A stretch of DNA of 64,000 nucleotides, taken from Choanephora cucurbitarum (lineage: Eukaryota > Mucoromycota > Mucoromycetes > Mucorales > Choanephoraceae). Each line of letters begins with the position of its first letter. Position 1 is the first letter of the stretch. The stretch is from the NCBI GenBank assembly GCA_025331435.1, contig JAIWNI010000084.1, forward strand, positions 57,722-121,721. The letters are read 5' to 3'. The notes below the pieces were generated by a model, which was given only the letters and a program-made list of their open reading frames with translations, ran no database searches and had not been told where the DNA came from. The position numbers and the translations under genes were made by a program. Below, in pieces: positions 10,101-22,687 of this stretch.

Positions 10101-13068
10101 AGATTATCTGAACTTAAGGCAGTTCCAGGAGGGAGGTGTGCCTTGATGCGCTTGATCTTTGATTCATAGGCTAACTTTTGCTGCTCAAGAGACCTTTCCA
10201 TTTCTTCTTTCATCTGAGCATACTTTGCAGCAAGCTCGTCTCGCTCATGACTGATGTCTTCTTTCTTCATGTTGGAAGAGTCGATCATCTTTATCTTTTC
10301 CTCATATTCCTTCTTCTGAAGTTCGAGTTGCTGTTCGACCTCTTCTGTAGCAATACGAATCAGCTTATCCTTCTCTTCTCTTGTCATGTCTTCTTCGCCT
10401 GATTTGAGCTTATCACGGTCTTCCTCATCATCTTCGTCTTCAGTCAATATGGTTTGAGCAGAAGATACAACGCTGAACCGTGGGTTGCTTGAGGAGCTGA
10501 AGGATGTTCTGGGCGACACAGTCATAGGTGACATCGTTTCGGGATCTTCAGATAGGACGGTGTGCGTATCCGATGATATTCTCTGTCGGCTTCGAAGTTC
10601 CCTGACTTTGGTGATTCCCTCTGATAGTTGCTTCAAGTCTTCATCTGTCATTTCGGTCAAATCGGTGTTAGCAGTATTACCGAATTTTCTTAAAGCCTCG
10701 CTATGAGCGAATTTCCAGTCAACAAGATCTACTGGGTAAATACTTGTATCAGCAGTGGATGCATTCGCACTAGGCAATGGTATGCCTGGATCAGTGGGGG
10801 AAGTGATGTTTGCTGTATTGATATGAGGCAGGCCGTTTTGTTGGGTCTCACGCTCTCGTCTGACTTCATCAGGATTGTTGAATCGGAACAGATGATGCAA
10901 GCCAGAACCAAAGATGATACGATAGCCACTGTGCAGTACTTTTGGTTCAGCAAGACGCATGCCATTGACCAAAGTGACTGAATCCTTGCCAGGATAGATC
11001 TTGACTATCCGTGGCACATCGTCCTCGTCTTTACTTTCTTGACTCTCGTCTTGTTCTTCAGCAGGTAGGTTCTCAAAATGACAATGTTCATCCATGATTT
11101 CAGGTCCACTTAAACGAATATCGGCTGGCACTTTACTATCTAACCTGCCTACCCGTGTAATGCCTGGCTTGATCTGATACATGAGGCATTCTGTCATGAG
11201 TGGGTCTTCGTTCAAGTTGATCAGATGGATTGTTTTTGGTGCATAGACGCCAATATTGTCTTTCTCCACAATCACCCCAAGATCCCTCAGTGCCTCCTCA
11301 CGTTGACGATGAATCTCTTCTGTCTTGCTCATTTTTTCTTCCCACGTTTGCTTGACCTCGGACAAAAGCTTTTCAGATGATTGAAGTTGCTCAATCACTT
11401 GTTCTTTTGTCAACAAACTGTTGCCTCTTCGAGTGGCTGTAATAGGCGACTCTGGAGAAATGAGCAACATGGGCGATGCAGTTGTCAGTCTTGCTCCCGA
11501 ACTGGACGAAGCTCGACCTCTTCCTTTTGTCTTTTTCTGCTGTGTTATCTTCTCCACTTCTTCCGGTGCATATATCATCAATGTGTCGCGAAGTGCTTGT
11601 AGTTCCTCTTTAAGCTCACGAATCAGTCTAGCATTTGGATCTTCATTGACAACAGCCTTGTTCTTGATGCGCTTTGCTTGATCTGCATAACGCAGCGTAC
11701 TGAGTGTTTCTTCATAATCGGCCGGTGAGATGGCTGCAATCATGGCTGTTTTTGAATTGCCACCAAGCGAGTCCTTGAGCAACCATGTCAGTACTGAGTC
11801 TCGATAGGGTATAAAATTGTGTTGGTTTGCTGACTTTTTGGAATGAGGGTGTGCTGAAGCCTCTGCGAGAGCAGCAATCACTTTTCCCAGTGTTGTCAAG
11901 GACTTGTTGATGTTGGCACCTTCTTTTAGACGAACGCCTGTGGCACCTGTACTGTCAGCTCTTTCACTGCCTGCCAAATCGACCAGACTGATACGTGAAC
12001 ATTTTTCAGTGTTCAGATTAGCGGTTTCGTCAAATCGATTAGATGTTAGGAATAAAGTGAACACTGCATGTGACCGAGAAGATGTTTCATTCATATGTGT
12101 TGCAGCTACAGTTCTGGCCTATTTAAAAAAAAGCGCCATAGATAAAACAACCATCAGTAAGTTGGTTTAGATTTCAATAGAAAAAACATGCACTCACTTT
12201 GTTTCCTTCACTCATCAAGTGCTCAATATCCTCAAATGATTTTACTACAAGCCGAGATAAATCTTCTACATAGGGACCTATAGTAGGGTGTTCTCTGACT
12301 TTGAGGTTGCCTTTGTTGGCAGGATTTAATAAGTCACGCACTTTTTCGTTGTAAATTTCGATATAAGAGACTTCTACTTGAAACTTGAGTTTATCGCTCG
12401 AGAGATCAGCTATTCTTTCGAAAAGTTCTGAACATGTACGTGGTGTAATGCCTTTATCCTCGCCATATCCCATCTAAAAAAAAAGAGTCCCATATAACAA
12501 CAGTTTTTTTTGAGTACATTCATTTCGAAAAACAATGGACATCTACATCTACTGCTACTTGTAACCCCCCTTATTTAAAATACTTACCATTGAATATGAT
12601 TTACCAGAACCTGTTTGTCCATCTACAGATGTGTATTGTATCAGTAAGAAGTACAAAAAAAAATAAAGTATTCAAGACTCACAGGCAAATATACAGCAAT
12701 TGTAACCATCAAATGCATGATCTAAAAGTTCTCGGCCGAGATCATTATAGACAAGCTCTTGGTCTGCATAATCTGGATCGTTTTTGTCGGCGGACCAGTA
12801 TGAACGATCAAATGTGAATGCTTTGATATCCTCTTCATCTTTATGCTTGCCGTGCAGAGGTGTACTGTGGTTACCGCCGGCCTTTTTAGGATGTGTAATA
12901 ATTGTTTGGTTTCCTTCCATGCGTACAAGGCAGGCTGCACCTCTGGCTTTCTCTGCATTATATTAAAGTCGTTATATTCTGCTTTCTTACTTTGTCTTGT
13001 TGTTGCTCATCTTTACCTCTAGCATTTAACGGTCGACATCGCACCACTACCTTTATATTGCCACTCAT
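7193..13068 (-). CDS. Kinesin-3 motor (Unc104/KIF1-like)
   Basis: A plus-end microtubule motor for vesicle or organelle transport. The ATG at 13068 starts [18 protein letters not shown] tiny exon (12588-12622, 35 nt) encodes the P-loop [12 protein letters not shown]. Switch I (NETSSRSH) and switch II (VDLAGSE) lie in the next two exons. After the motor come a neck coiled coil, an FHA domain (ITRVGRLDS...VTLVNGMRL), more coiled coil, KIF1B/DUF3694-like central regions, a polyglutamine run, and a C-terminal PH domain. The PH domain ([15 protein letters not shown]...FVLRR) is split over several short exons at 7193-7700. Motor, FHA and PH in that order define kinesin-3. The main exon alone codes for about 1,420 residues, so the protein is full length. 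All nucleotide-binding motifs look intact. Stop at 7193-7195. Confidence 0.93.
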
Positions 13069-14413
13069 CTTGGTCTACAAAGTCTGAGCATAAAAAGACG
13101 GTGGTAGCAACAAAAGAGAAAATAAAAGTTAGTGAACAAGATAATAGGTTTAGACTTGTATGCGCGTTGATATAAGCTTATAAAGTGTTGATATATTTTA
13201 AAAAAAAAAGAAAGGAAGGATAATGTACCTATATTCCAAAATTATTTATTGTTTATTTATACTTGAATTTGCTAATAGACAGAGAAAAACAACAACAAAA
13301 AAAGAAAAGAAAAGAAAACGGGATGAACTTGTTACGGATAGTAAGTATGGCTGGTAGTGTATTAGCCTCATTGAAGGCTCCTTACTTCACATAAAACTCA
13401 GATGCTCCTTACATGTTGCCCAATAGAAATGCTTTATATGCTTAATAAGTTATAAACTATGCATGGCCAGGATTAATTTGCCACAAACCTTGCTTCGGTC
13501 ACACAATGACCTCAATTTATTACTCTTCTTTGTGCTGAATTGAAAAAAAAAAAACTCCTTTATAGTTACGTCAATGTTTCATACAGAGATAAAAGGTATA
13601 TTCAGACACCAGATCATTATAGCAAAGTCGATATAGAATTGTATCTTTTAACAGAACTTGTCAATGTTTAATATGATGCAGCCGCAACTAAATGTTTTAA
13701 CTCGTTTCGGTCTCTTTAGGATCTGTATACCGTGTATAGAAGAGACTATTTCATAGGAGTCTATGTTGAAATAGACTGTCAGGCTTTGTTTAAAATTGAT
13801 ACGTTTGTTATAGCAATACTTTATGTCTAAGCTTAGAGTTTGAAATTGAAATGTGTTTTCAGGTCGATAATGTCTCAAGAGATACATTTAAACTGGAGTA
13901 GGATAGTACGCTTCTTACATCAAACAATCTATCTGTCAGAAGGTCGCCACTAAGTACAGACGCATATCCAAACGTCTATTACTCAATAAACAAAGCTAAC
14001 CTGATAATGTGTGAAACGCAAGGCACCAATGAGTAGTGTTTTAGTATGACTTTAAGGTAAAGTAGTTTATCATTCTTTTCTGTTCAAATGTTTAGTCACC
14101 TATTTTTCTTGAAGTTTTTGCTAAAGACTATAGAACCAGTCTTTAATTCTAGGGAGATTTATGAAATCAAAAAGCAAATGTTAATATTAAGCTTTTTTTC
14201 TCTCGCTTAAAATGTCAGGTGGTTTTAATTAGTATTGCATTGAAAGAGCTCGACTAATATCTTAAGGGAACAAAATAGCTTTGTTTAAAAGAATTAGACA
14301 GCAAGAGTCTTGGACTTATCTTACTGTTGTCTATATTTATTTAATGACTAATAAAGCAAAGGGAATAGTTGATTCAGTTTCTGGCATTAGCGCCAAAAAA
14401 ATTGAAAGACTAT
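13069..14413. other. Intergenic, divergent from kinesin-3 and 3' of the PAK gene
   Basis: AT-rich spacer of about 1.3 kb with no ORF resembling a protein and no clear repeat. The part next to 13068 should hold the kinesin promoter, and the part next to 14414 the 3' end of the PAK transcript. I see nothing else in it. Confidence 0.5.
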
Positions 14414-16767
14414 TTAGGTGGTAATGTTCTCTTTGGCAGCTTTGATGAGCGGTACTAGCGAGCGGAGAGAATCGGCCAGACCAATGAAAGGGTGTAATAG
14501 TAATTCCTGCGCTTGAGGTCGCTTTTCAGAATCACACTCTAAACATTTAGATAAAAAGTCTTGGCAGGCATCAGATAACGATTCAGGACTCTGAAGAGAG
14601 GGGGTGCCATTAGTCGCAATCAAATAAAGAGCCCTCAAAGGGTTTTCATTCAAATAAGGCGGCTCTCCTTCAATCATTTCTATTGTCATTATACCAAGTG
14701 ACCAGATATCTATATTAAATCCATATTCTTTACGCGTTACTACTTCAGGTGCCATCTGACAGGTGTGTCAAAATCATATGCAGGTGAGTTAGTCTAACTC
14801 TTTTTGAATTCTGCAAAGCTTACTTACCCAATAAGGTGTGCCTACCATTGTTGTACGCTTGGTTTGATTTTCATTGAGTTGAGCACAGAATCCAAAATCA
14901 GCTGAAAGAGAAAAAAGAAAGGTAAGTACATTCATGGAAAAAAGAAAGTAAGCTAAAACTGCTGATCAGAGGGTAACTTACTCAGTTTGATATTGCCTTG
15001 CATACTTAGCAAAATGTTATCACTCTTAATGTCTCTGTGAATAACCTCGTTTGAATGCAGATGATGCAATCCTTGTAACACTTCTTTGCACACAGCAGCT
15101 ATTTGACCTTCCGTCATCATGCTGCAGGTGATAACATCCGTCAGACTTCCTCCTTCCATGTATTCCATGACAACCCATAAATCGCCTTTCCAGAGATATG
15201 AATCTATAAAGTTAACGGTATTACGGTGCTGTGATTGCTTCATGACCAATATTTCGTTAATAATCAGTTCCTTTTTAGGCTGCTGCTCCAGGTTTATTTG
15301 CTTGATGGCTACTAGTGAATCTGTTTCATATGTATTTTCCCCATCCTTAAATATCCTATTCGCTGTGAACACACCACCTGAAGCACTATACACATGTATG
15401 TTTAGTCCAACTTTGTACTTGACTATATGTTTCTTAATGTTTACCCTTGGCCTATCTTAGCCATATCTGTATATACTTCATTTGGGTCCACAGTATGACA
15501 AACATCTTTCAACTGCTGAATGAAATGCTGCTCTTGCTTTTTAGAGTCCTTCTTCTTCCGTTTAGTGATAGGTGCAAGCTGCTGATAGCCTTTTACTGTT
15601 CCATCTTTAACTGATTCAAACGATGCATCTTTCTCGCTTGTTTCATCAAGTCCCAAGCTAATAGTTGATATTGAAATGTCGGAATTTTCGCTTACTGTAA
15701 TAGCTGATAAAGGAGGCGTGACCAATGTTTCATCAGAAGAAATTTCGCTTTTAATCCTTTGGGAGACTACCAGATGTTAGCTTGGAGTGTTGACTTGCTC
15801 TCTGTTGGAAGAATAAATATCCTTACCTAAAACAGAAGATTTGTATGATACCTATTTTCAAACATTTAGCTTAAAAGCCTCATTGAACTAAAAGAAAACA
15901 AGCTTACAGATGACAGTCTTTTTGTATATTCGCTTAGCCTAAATTTGATTGATTTGGATAGTGTACTATTTCTATTGGTTTGTTGTTCGTTCTTATGATC
16001 TTTTCTACTTTGCTCGTTTCCCAGACCATTAACTGTTTTGGATGCAATTTGAGCTGGAATTTTTTGCCAAACATCCTCTTCTCTATTTGTCTGCTGATAA
16101 AATTTAATGGCATCAATCACAGCCTTTTTTTTTATAAGAGCATTCAAGAAATTAGTTAATATGCCTGAAACAAACCTAAGCCCTTCATTTTTTTTTAGCT
16201 AGAGCTGATCTCCTTAAATTCCTTACTTGTGGATTTTGCTCCTGTTCTACTTGTGTAATACCACTTGTTTTCAAAAGAATCTGCCATTCTTTTGGAAGAC
16301 CCGTAAATTTACCTGTCTTTTCATCAAAACCAACATGCGTCAAATGCCGCGTATTGTAAGGGGACGAAATAGACATGTGGGTAGATCCTTCTCCGGCAAA
16401 TCCATTGACAGTCATTAAGTCTACATAACAGGCAGACTCATCAAAAAATGTTTTTCTAGAGAAAAACTTCACAGTGTCACTTACTGACAAACTTGTCAAT
16501 CACATTTTTAAATTTTTCTCGATTTATGTCAGTCGAATGTCTTTTATAGTCTAAGGCCTCAAGCCGGTGATTTGGAGGTGTAGTATTATAGAGTTTGGTT
16601 ACATGTGTTTTCGATGGAATAGTTTTTGATATCGAATGATGATAGTTTGGGAAATCTATGTATCATGATTTACTTTTCCGATTAATTTAAGCTTTTCCCT
16701 TTTTATAATTTGCCTATTTGCTTATTGTGTCCTTTTCTTCTGTACCTTTATTTTGAATGTCTTGCAT
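14414..16767 (-). CDS. p21-activated kinase (PAK, Ste20/Shk1-type)
   Basis: Minus-strand gene of roughly nine exons, about 580 residues. The start is a 22-nt first exon at 16767-16746 (MQDIQNK), joined in frame to exons at 16655-16485 and 16420 onward. A CRIB/PBD domain ([16 protein letters not shown], then [10 protein letters not shown]) binds Cdc42/Rac GTPases. A Ser/Lys-rich linker leads to the kinase domain. The Gly-rich loop (IGQGASGGVF), the VAIK lysine, [11 protein letters not shown] (in a short exon near 14901-14826), and GTPYWMAPEVV are all intact, so it should be active. There is no N-terminal PH domain, which argues for the Ste20/Shk1 branch rather than Cla4. The likely role is polarity and MAPK signalling downstream of Cdc42. 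Micro-exons near 15840 are less certain. Confidence 0.88.
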
Positions 16768-17654
16768 TTGCAGAAAGGAAAAAGAAATGATACTTATAAA
16801 AATGAAAAAGAAAAGGAATTCATATAAAAGTTTTCTAAAAGAAAAACAAAAGGAATTGTTTTCCTAATATATAAAAGAGGAGAGTAAGAGACAATGGGAA
16901 AGCTCTCACCACAAAGGAGAAACAGAAAGAGAGCTCATGATATGAAAGGAGAGCTTTTGAATAAAAAATCTAGGAGGACTATACACACACGTTAACTCTC
17001 CCTTAACTAATTTCTTTCAAAGTAAAGACACCGTTAATAATAAACAAAAAAGCAATTGAGAAGGACGAAAAGATTCAAGGCACAACATTGTCAAGTCTAG
17101 TGATAAAGGGGGTCTTATTTTTGGTGATTACGATCAAATGACTCTTTTTCTGAAAGATTGGGATCACAAACAATGCAACATACTGTGTTCTTCTCTTGAA
17201 CATTCTAAATCTGTTTACATCTGAGAGTAGGGGGATCGAAAACTACCAAATCCACCCAATCCAAATGGAAGAAAATCCTTTTGAAATAAATAATGTTTGT
17301 TTGGCCTTGTCAATCATTTTAATTATTACAAACAAAATTCTGTTAGAACCAACCCAGTCCCATTTTTGCTTTTGTTTACCCTTACCGCTCTTCGAAAATT
17401 CAGGTGATAGCATCAAAATAGCAAGCATATGTTAAACAAAAGTTATGGACAAATCACTTTAAGCCGTTAGTCCAGTCAGAGACCTTTAAATGAATAAAAA
17501 AAAAACTATAAAAACGCCCATCGATTTCTGTTTCTTGGCTTTTCATTTTCGCTTATTCTCTCATCCACTATACCTCTTTTACTTACTTACTTTACAGTAA
17601 CAACAATAAATCACATTTGCAAATTTTTCTCGATAAAGAATTAGAAAAAGAAAA
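16768..17654. other. Intergenic region with a TATA-like box near its right end
   Basis: AT-rich spacer between the PAK gene and a small ORF. It contains A/G-rich tracts near 16780-16950 and a TATAAAA at 17507-17513, about 150 bp upstream of the ATG at 17655 and followed by a CT-rich stretch. No gene-like ORF is seen. Confidence 0.4.
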
Positions 17655-17924
17655 ATGCCATGTATAGCTCCCTGTCAACAAAACCGATTGATCGTTTTGG
17701 ATATTGTCCCTTCATTAAACAAAAGCAAAACTTCTCTACTCTGTAACAATGATAAAAAGGCACCCACTAAAACTGTACAATTCTCCAAAGTAATGGTTGT
17801 GAACAATCTGAAGACAGTATTCCTAATGAAAAATAACCAAACGCCTGGTGCCACCCGGGATATTTTGAATCGTTGTCATTTGCATGTCAATTCCAAAAAT
17901 AGTTCATCGATAGCGCACACCTAG
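17655..17924 (+). CDS. Small hypothetical protein with an RVxF-like motif
   Basis: An 89-residue ORF beginning MPCIAPCQQNRLIVLD. No domain is recognised. Support for it being real is indirect: a TATAAAA about 150 bp upstream, a CT-rich presumptive leader, and a purine-rich context at the ATG. The segment KTVQF matches the loose RVxF docking pattern for protein phosphatase 1, a short motif that occurs often by chance. No intron signals were needed. It could equally be a chance ORF in a gene-poor, repeat-bearing stretch. Confidence 0.3.
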   Translation: MPCIAPCQQNRLIVLDIVPSLNKSKTSLLCNNDKKAPTKTVQFSKVMVVNNLKTVFLMKNNQTPGATRDILNRCHLHVNSKNSSSIAHT

Positions 17925-18535
17925 CGATTTTCTCACCACCGTATACCATTAATTTTATAAAATAAACCTAATAGATTTCATTCATTTCTAATTTATTTTT
18001 CAAAAAAGGAAATCTTTGCTATATATCTAAACAATGCCGCAAAATGCTATGTGCTGCATATACACGCATTTGTTTATATACCAGTTTGGAGATTCGTTTG
18101 GGGGATTTCCAAACTTTTGAGCGATTCTCCATTAACTGGCTCAAAAGCATGATTGATTTTTACTATTGTATCACAACATCGATAGCTATTTGCTCTTTGG
18201 CTTTAGAATTATATCCTCTATTGACGAAAGCTTTTCTATTTGATGAGTAGTCAGCATCTTTGAGAGAAAAAAAAATCGTCACTTCGCAAATCGTGGTGTA
18301 AAATACCTCCTGCTTCAAGCGGGATTGCCCAGTCCCTAAACCAGCATAGCATTAACTGGAACATAATGTATGCAATGCCAGTTCGCCCACTATGTGTTTC
18401 ATCCTAATCGATGGCTTCATTAAATTGACGTCACTCTTTCTGACTTCTAGAACTAATGCCTCTATGATACAGAGGTTGAATAGCTCACAGTTAGAGGTAT
18501 GAATTGATAACAGATAGTTAGATTTGAAGGTGTTA
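17925..18535. other. Gene-poor spacer left of the first inverted-repeat element
   Basis: AT-rich DNA without a supported gene. Short ORFs such as one at 18044-18250 have no recognisable features. Nothing else is seen. Confidence 0.4.
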
Positions 18536-18691
18536 CAGTAGTCGCTTTATTTAAGAGTGTGCATATTCTTGAGAAATACACTCTTAAATTTAGCATACTC
18601 TTAAATCGAATGGTATTTTAGCGCTTGAAGCGATTTTCGAGTTGAAGGATTACACTCTTAAATCAAACACTCTTAAATCGAACGACTACTC
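18536..18691 (+). mobile_element. Short inverted-repeat element (MITE), copy 1
   Basis: A 156-bp element flanked by TA on both sides. Its left end is CAGTAGTCGCTTTATTTAAG. Its right end is the inverted CGAACGACTACT followed by C rather than G. Inside are repeated ACTCTTAAAT units and a central CGCTTGAAGCG palindrome. It matches the reverse complement of copy 3 almost base for base, except for a 17-bp deletion. It encodes no protein, so it must be non-autonomous. TA target duplication with a CAGTA end is typical of pogo/Tc1-like families (family knowledge). Confidence 0.82.
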
Positions 18692-19689
18692 TATTGTTCA
18701 TGAACATGTTAAGTGTTGTATTGAATAGAATTCAAAAAACAAAATATCGGTACAGAGAGGATGATCATTTATATTTTGAGTCGCTTAAAACAATCATGGA
18801 TAAACATATTTCAGCAAACTCGTTCACTTTTTGCCTCAGCTATATTAGCCGCTGGATTCAAGCGTATTTCTTCAAGCGCTAAAACGGCATGTGCTATAAA
18901 AACTGCTCAATATAACAGTGCAACTCTCAGAACAGTAACGCTCCAAAATAAGACAGCTACTTTACAAGACAGAAATAGCTGCTCTTTTTACACCTGTACT
19001 CGGCTCGATAGAGAAACATATAAATACAGCTGATTGGGTTTTCTTTCTTCTTGCATGTCTAGCAATCTTTTCAGCTTCCTTCTTTGAATGCCTTTGCATT
19101 ATTTCGAGTTTTTGAATTCACCTGTGCTTGCTGCATTACTACTTTTACCTCGATCGCTTTAAATCTGCTATGTGAGTTTTCACTGTTCATATGCTCTCAC
19201 TATTGGACTAAAAAGCAATAGGTATGTTATCCATGCATATTCCAGTTTCAGTATGAGACGCATTTGTAGATCAACTCTTAGGAAAAAGAAATTTTGACTT
19301 GTTCTGAAGGCATGCAAACAATCTAACTGCCAGCCCAATCGTAACAAACCTTTCGACGAATCTCTCCGGAGCAGCTGATTCAGTTCATTTCTTGAGCGAC
19401 ATACATGAAAACGATTCAAGTCTATTACTTTAGATGTACTCTCAGTTGCATACATTATCTGAAATACATCATAGAACAAATCGTCTTTGATTGTACATGC
19501 TTTTATCTCAAACGTTAAACTCAACCTCAATGAATGATGGAGATACTTGCAAACAGAACAAAAAATTACTTCAAACTGATAAACATCAGAGAGTTGCAAT
19601 CTGTTTATTCAGTTCTGTTCTGAAAGATCAATGAAAGCAAACAGCCATTTTATCTTGGTAATTGCTACGTCCACCCCTGAGTGGATCTA
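18692..19689. other. Spacer between two MITE copies
   Basis: About 1 kb of AT-rich sequence. It holds two unconvincing ORFs (for example minus 19180-19599, 139 residues, without a known domain or ATG-supported model). I see no supported gene here. Confidence 0.4.
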
Positions 19690-19862
19690 CAATAGTTGCT
19701 TTATTTAAGAGCGCTCATTTTCTTGAGAAGTGCACTCTTATATTAAGCATATCCTTGAATTGAATGACACTTTAACGCTTGAAGCAACTTTCAAATTAAA
19801 AGGTTACGCTCTTGTATTAAGCATACTCTTAAATCAAGCGCTCTTACATCGAGCGACTACTG
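19690..19862 (+). mobile_element. Short inverted-repeat element (MITE), copy 2, diverged
   Basis: A 173-bp element between TA dinucleotides (19688-19689 and 19863-19864). It has the ends CAATAGTTGCTTTATTTAAG and, inverted, GAGCGACTACTG. It shares the length and internal ACTCTTAAAT-like repeats of the full-length copy 3 but is clearly more diverged, with many substitutions. It ends about 335 bp before the PPR-like gene, so it may lie in or near that gene's promoter. Confidence 0.78.
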
Positions 19863-20197
19863 TAGCTATAACATTTATTTTTCTTTTTAACTTGAAAAAA
19901 AGTACTTTTTTTATATATCGTTACTTCTTATGTTTCCGTAATCGATTTCCCTGAGATTACACTGCAATATTTATGTTTCTTGGTGCGGTTTGAACTCTTC
20001 TTTTAGCATTTCTGGAAGTGGTGTCTTCCCTTAAGACTGTATTACCAATCAATCCTTGAGTAACACTGCTGCTGTCTCCAAAATACAAATCGCTGTGACT
20101 TTCCTTCAAAATCTGATAAAGTGCCCCTAGACTTTAATGTTTTTCTTGACACTCAAAAATAGTGGAGAAAAAATCTTGCTTTCTTTCTCTTACTGTC

Positions 20198-22687
20198 ATG
20201 CTACCAAGATTAGGACGAGCAATCACGAGAGCAACAAGCAATGCCTCATTTAGGCCTTTGGTGAAAACAAGCATAAGTGCCACCAAGTCTATTCCACCTT
20301 ATTTACCAGGTAAAAGGGGAAGGGAAAGATGATAATAGAAGGAACATTGACTCAACAAACATAATAAAACAGCCAGAGCTTTCACGGTGCATACTGCAAA
20401 ACAACAGTCTACCGAGACGAAAAAGAAAAACACCACGCCCAAAACGCTAGACGACTACAAAAACACTGGCAATTTGAAGGGCGCTGTTCGAGTCGTTCAA
20501 AATGCTCAAGAAGCAGGAAAAGCTACACCTGCTTTATATCTTCAGCTTGTTCACATGTTGAAAGATTCACCTTTTGATATCAATGCTTGTGCCACGGTAG
20601 CTTACTGGTTTTATTCACCTAATTCGAAATTATCTCGAGAGGCATTGCATGATATTGACTTGTGGAAAAACATGTTAACACTCAGCTTCGGTTTTGCATC
20701 CACTTATCGAGTTGAGGATTTACGTGCTCTTGTTGCACGTTTTGTAAAGCTGTTTGATCTCAGTACATTGAATGATACACAAGCTTGGGAGATTTTGATT
20801 AGAGTAAGAAATAGGATCAATATGCTACTAGTAGAAAGATTGCTCATTGTTCAACCATGATAATAGGCATATGGCATTTTGAACAAACAAGAGAAGCTTG
20901 CTGATTGTATCCAGAAAAGCCAGCAAAACAACGAGCCATCAGGATTCAGCATTTTACTTTCCCTTGTAGCAACAGACGCACATGAGCAAGTAGATGTATT
21001 AGTCAACAAACTCAAGGACAATGGTCAGTTAACTCACCACACCCTTCTGAAGTTGATCCGTTGTTATGGGTTTAATGGCGATGTTGAGCATACCAACAAA
21101 TACAGAAATCTTTGCAATCAGCTCTATCCTGATTCACCTTGTGACAAAACCATGTTATTGATTGCACACAAAGTTGCTTTGGACAATATTTGTAGAGAGC
21201 TTCAAGATACATTAGGCTCTCGCGGTCTCCCATTAAAACCTGCTTATCTACCTGAATTAGATGCTTTGCATTCATCTTGGGAGAGCTTGACACAAAACAT
21301 GCTTGAATCTCAGCAGAAGCTTGATCTCGTCGATTGCAATGTTGTACTCGAGTACTTGACACTTGCAAACCGAATCGATCCCATTCAATATCCTATAGAA
21401 AGAGCAGAGGAGATGTTTGAATTATATATGCTAGGAAATTCTATTCAACCCAACAATGTCACCTATCGAATTATGTTAAATGGGTATGCCACCACGCAAC
21501 AATACACACAGCCAGGACGCAACATTCGATTAGACAAGACACTTGAACTGGTTTCAAAGATGCAAGCCGATGGCATAGACACACTTAATCACCCTACTTT
21601 CCACGCTCTTTTCCGCGCATGTTTACCTCACCATAAAGAACACTATTACTTTGACAACTTCAAGCATGGATCACTTTTGCCTTCAAAATCCCCTACCTTC
21701 AATTTAGATCCTCGCATCTTTGAAATCGAACAAATCATGCTAGATGCCAAACTGCCTCACGATCGTTTCACTTTTGCAACTCTATTGACATGTTTGGCCG
21801 CTGGAGGCAAGTATCAAGCTTTACGTAGTCGATGGAGAGCACTCAAGTTGCACGGTATTCGTCGAGACGTTGGTTTGTATCGTCTGGCTTTCTCACTTGC
21901 TTCATTGAATCCTGTACAAGCTAAACGTGCCATTATTATCACAAGAAACGAAATGGCTAGAGAAATCCCTGCCAGTTGCATTAATTGGGAGACTTATGTA
22001 GCTATGTTGGATTGTTGCGTTGCTGCAAAGATGCCTATTGAAGCCAAGGACATCATTCGAGAAATGCGTCAGGCGACCGCTCGTATACATCGTACCAAGA
22101 CGCACGCAGATGATCTTGCCAAATGGCCTTTTGAAGATGAGCCAAATTATTATTTGCCCATGTTGCGTGCTGCTGTCTTACTTCCTGGTTTAGATGCAAA
22201 TGCCATAGTAAAGGAATTAGACAACAAACAAGTAGTGTATAACAAAGGTATCTGGGAAGTGTTGATCTCTAAAGCAGCATTGGACAAAAACGAACAAGAC
22301 ATTCGTGATGTATTCAATCGATACACAATGTCTAGATTCGAAAAGGAGGGCAAGATTCCAATCCCTGTCAGAGAAAACTCTCAGCCAGTCATTCCATTCC
22401 CAACAGCACCTTATACATCCCTCGATATGAAGTTTATTGATGTCTATCTTGGTTCTTTGCTCGATTCTCAAGATCTGTCTCTTGTGTTTGATGTGTTACG
22501 TACCTTGTCAGATCAGACAGACTGTATCAGTATCTCGCTTTCTACAATAAGAGGTATCTCTCTTTTAGCTCAACAAGAGAAGTCAACTGAAGATCTGCAA
22601 TGGTTCAAGTCAACCATTCTTCCAAAAATATCACTTCAAAATCAAAGTTTAAAGAAACTTCAAAAGCTTATAGAATTCAAAAACTAA
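20198..22687 (+). CDS. PPR-like mitochondrial protein
   Basis: Three exons (20198-20309, 20373-20803, 20867-22687) give 787 residues. The N-terminus (MLPRLGRAITRATSNASFRP) is basic, lacks acidic residues and reads as a mitochondrial presequence. The body is alpha-helical, with spaced motifs resembling pentatricopeptide repeats (PNNVTYRIMLNGYATT; DRFTFATLLTCLAAGG; NWETYVAMLDCCVAAKMPIEAKD). Such proteins bind organellar RNA and act in its processing, stability or translation. The target cannot be read from the sequence. Both introns are 60-65 bp with canonical GT..AG ends. Confidence 0.75.

Noticed and set aside
16185..16499. PAK N-terminus starting [13 protein letters not shown]
   Set aside because: The first codon is TTG and the stretch includes intron sequence (GTAAGT...TGTAG). 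The upstream exons at 16767 and 16655 join in frame to NLMTVNG instead.
19180..19599. 139-codon minus-strand ORF between MITE copies
   Set aside because: No domain, no ATG-supported start, Phe/Leu-rich composition typical of chance ORFs in AT-rich DNA, and no splice partner found.
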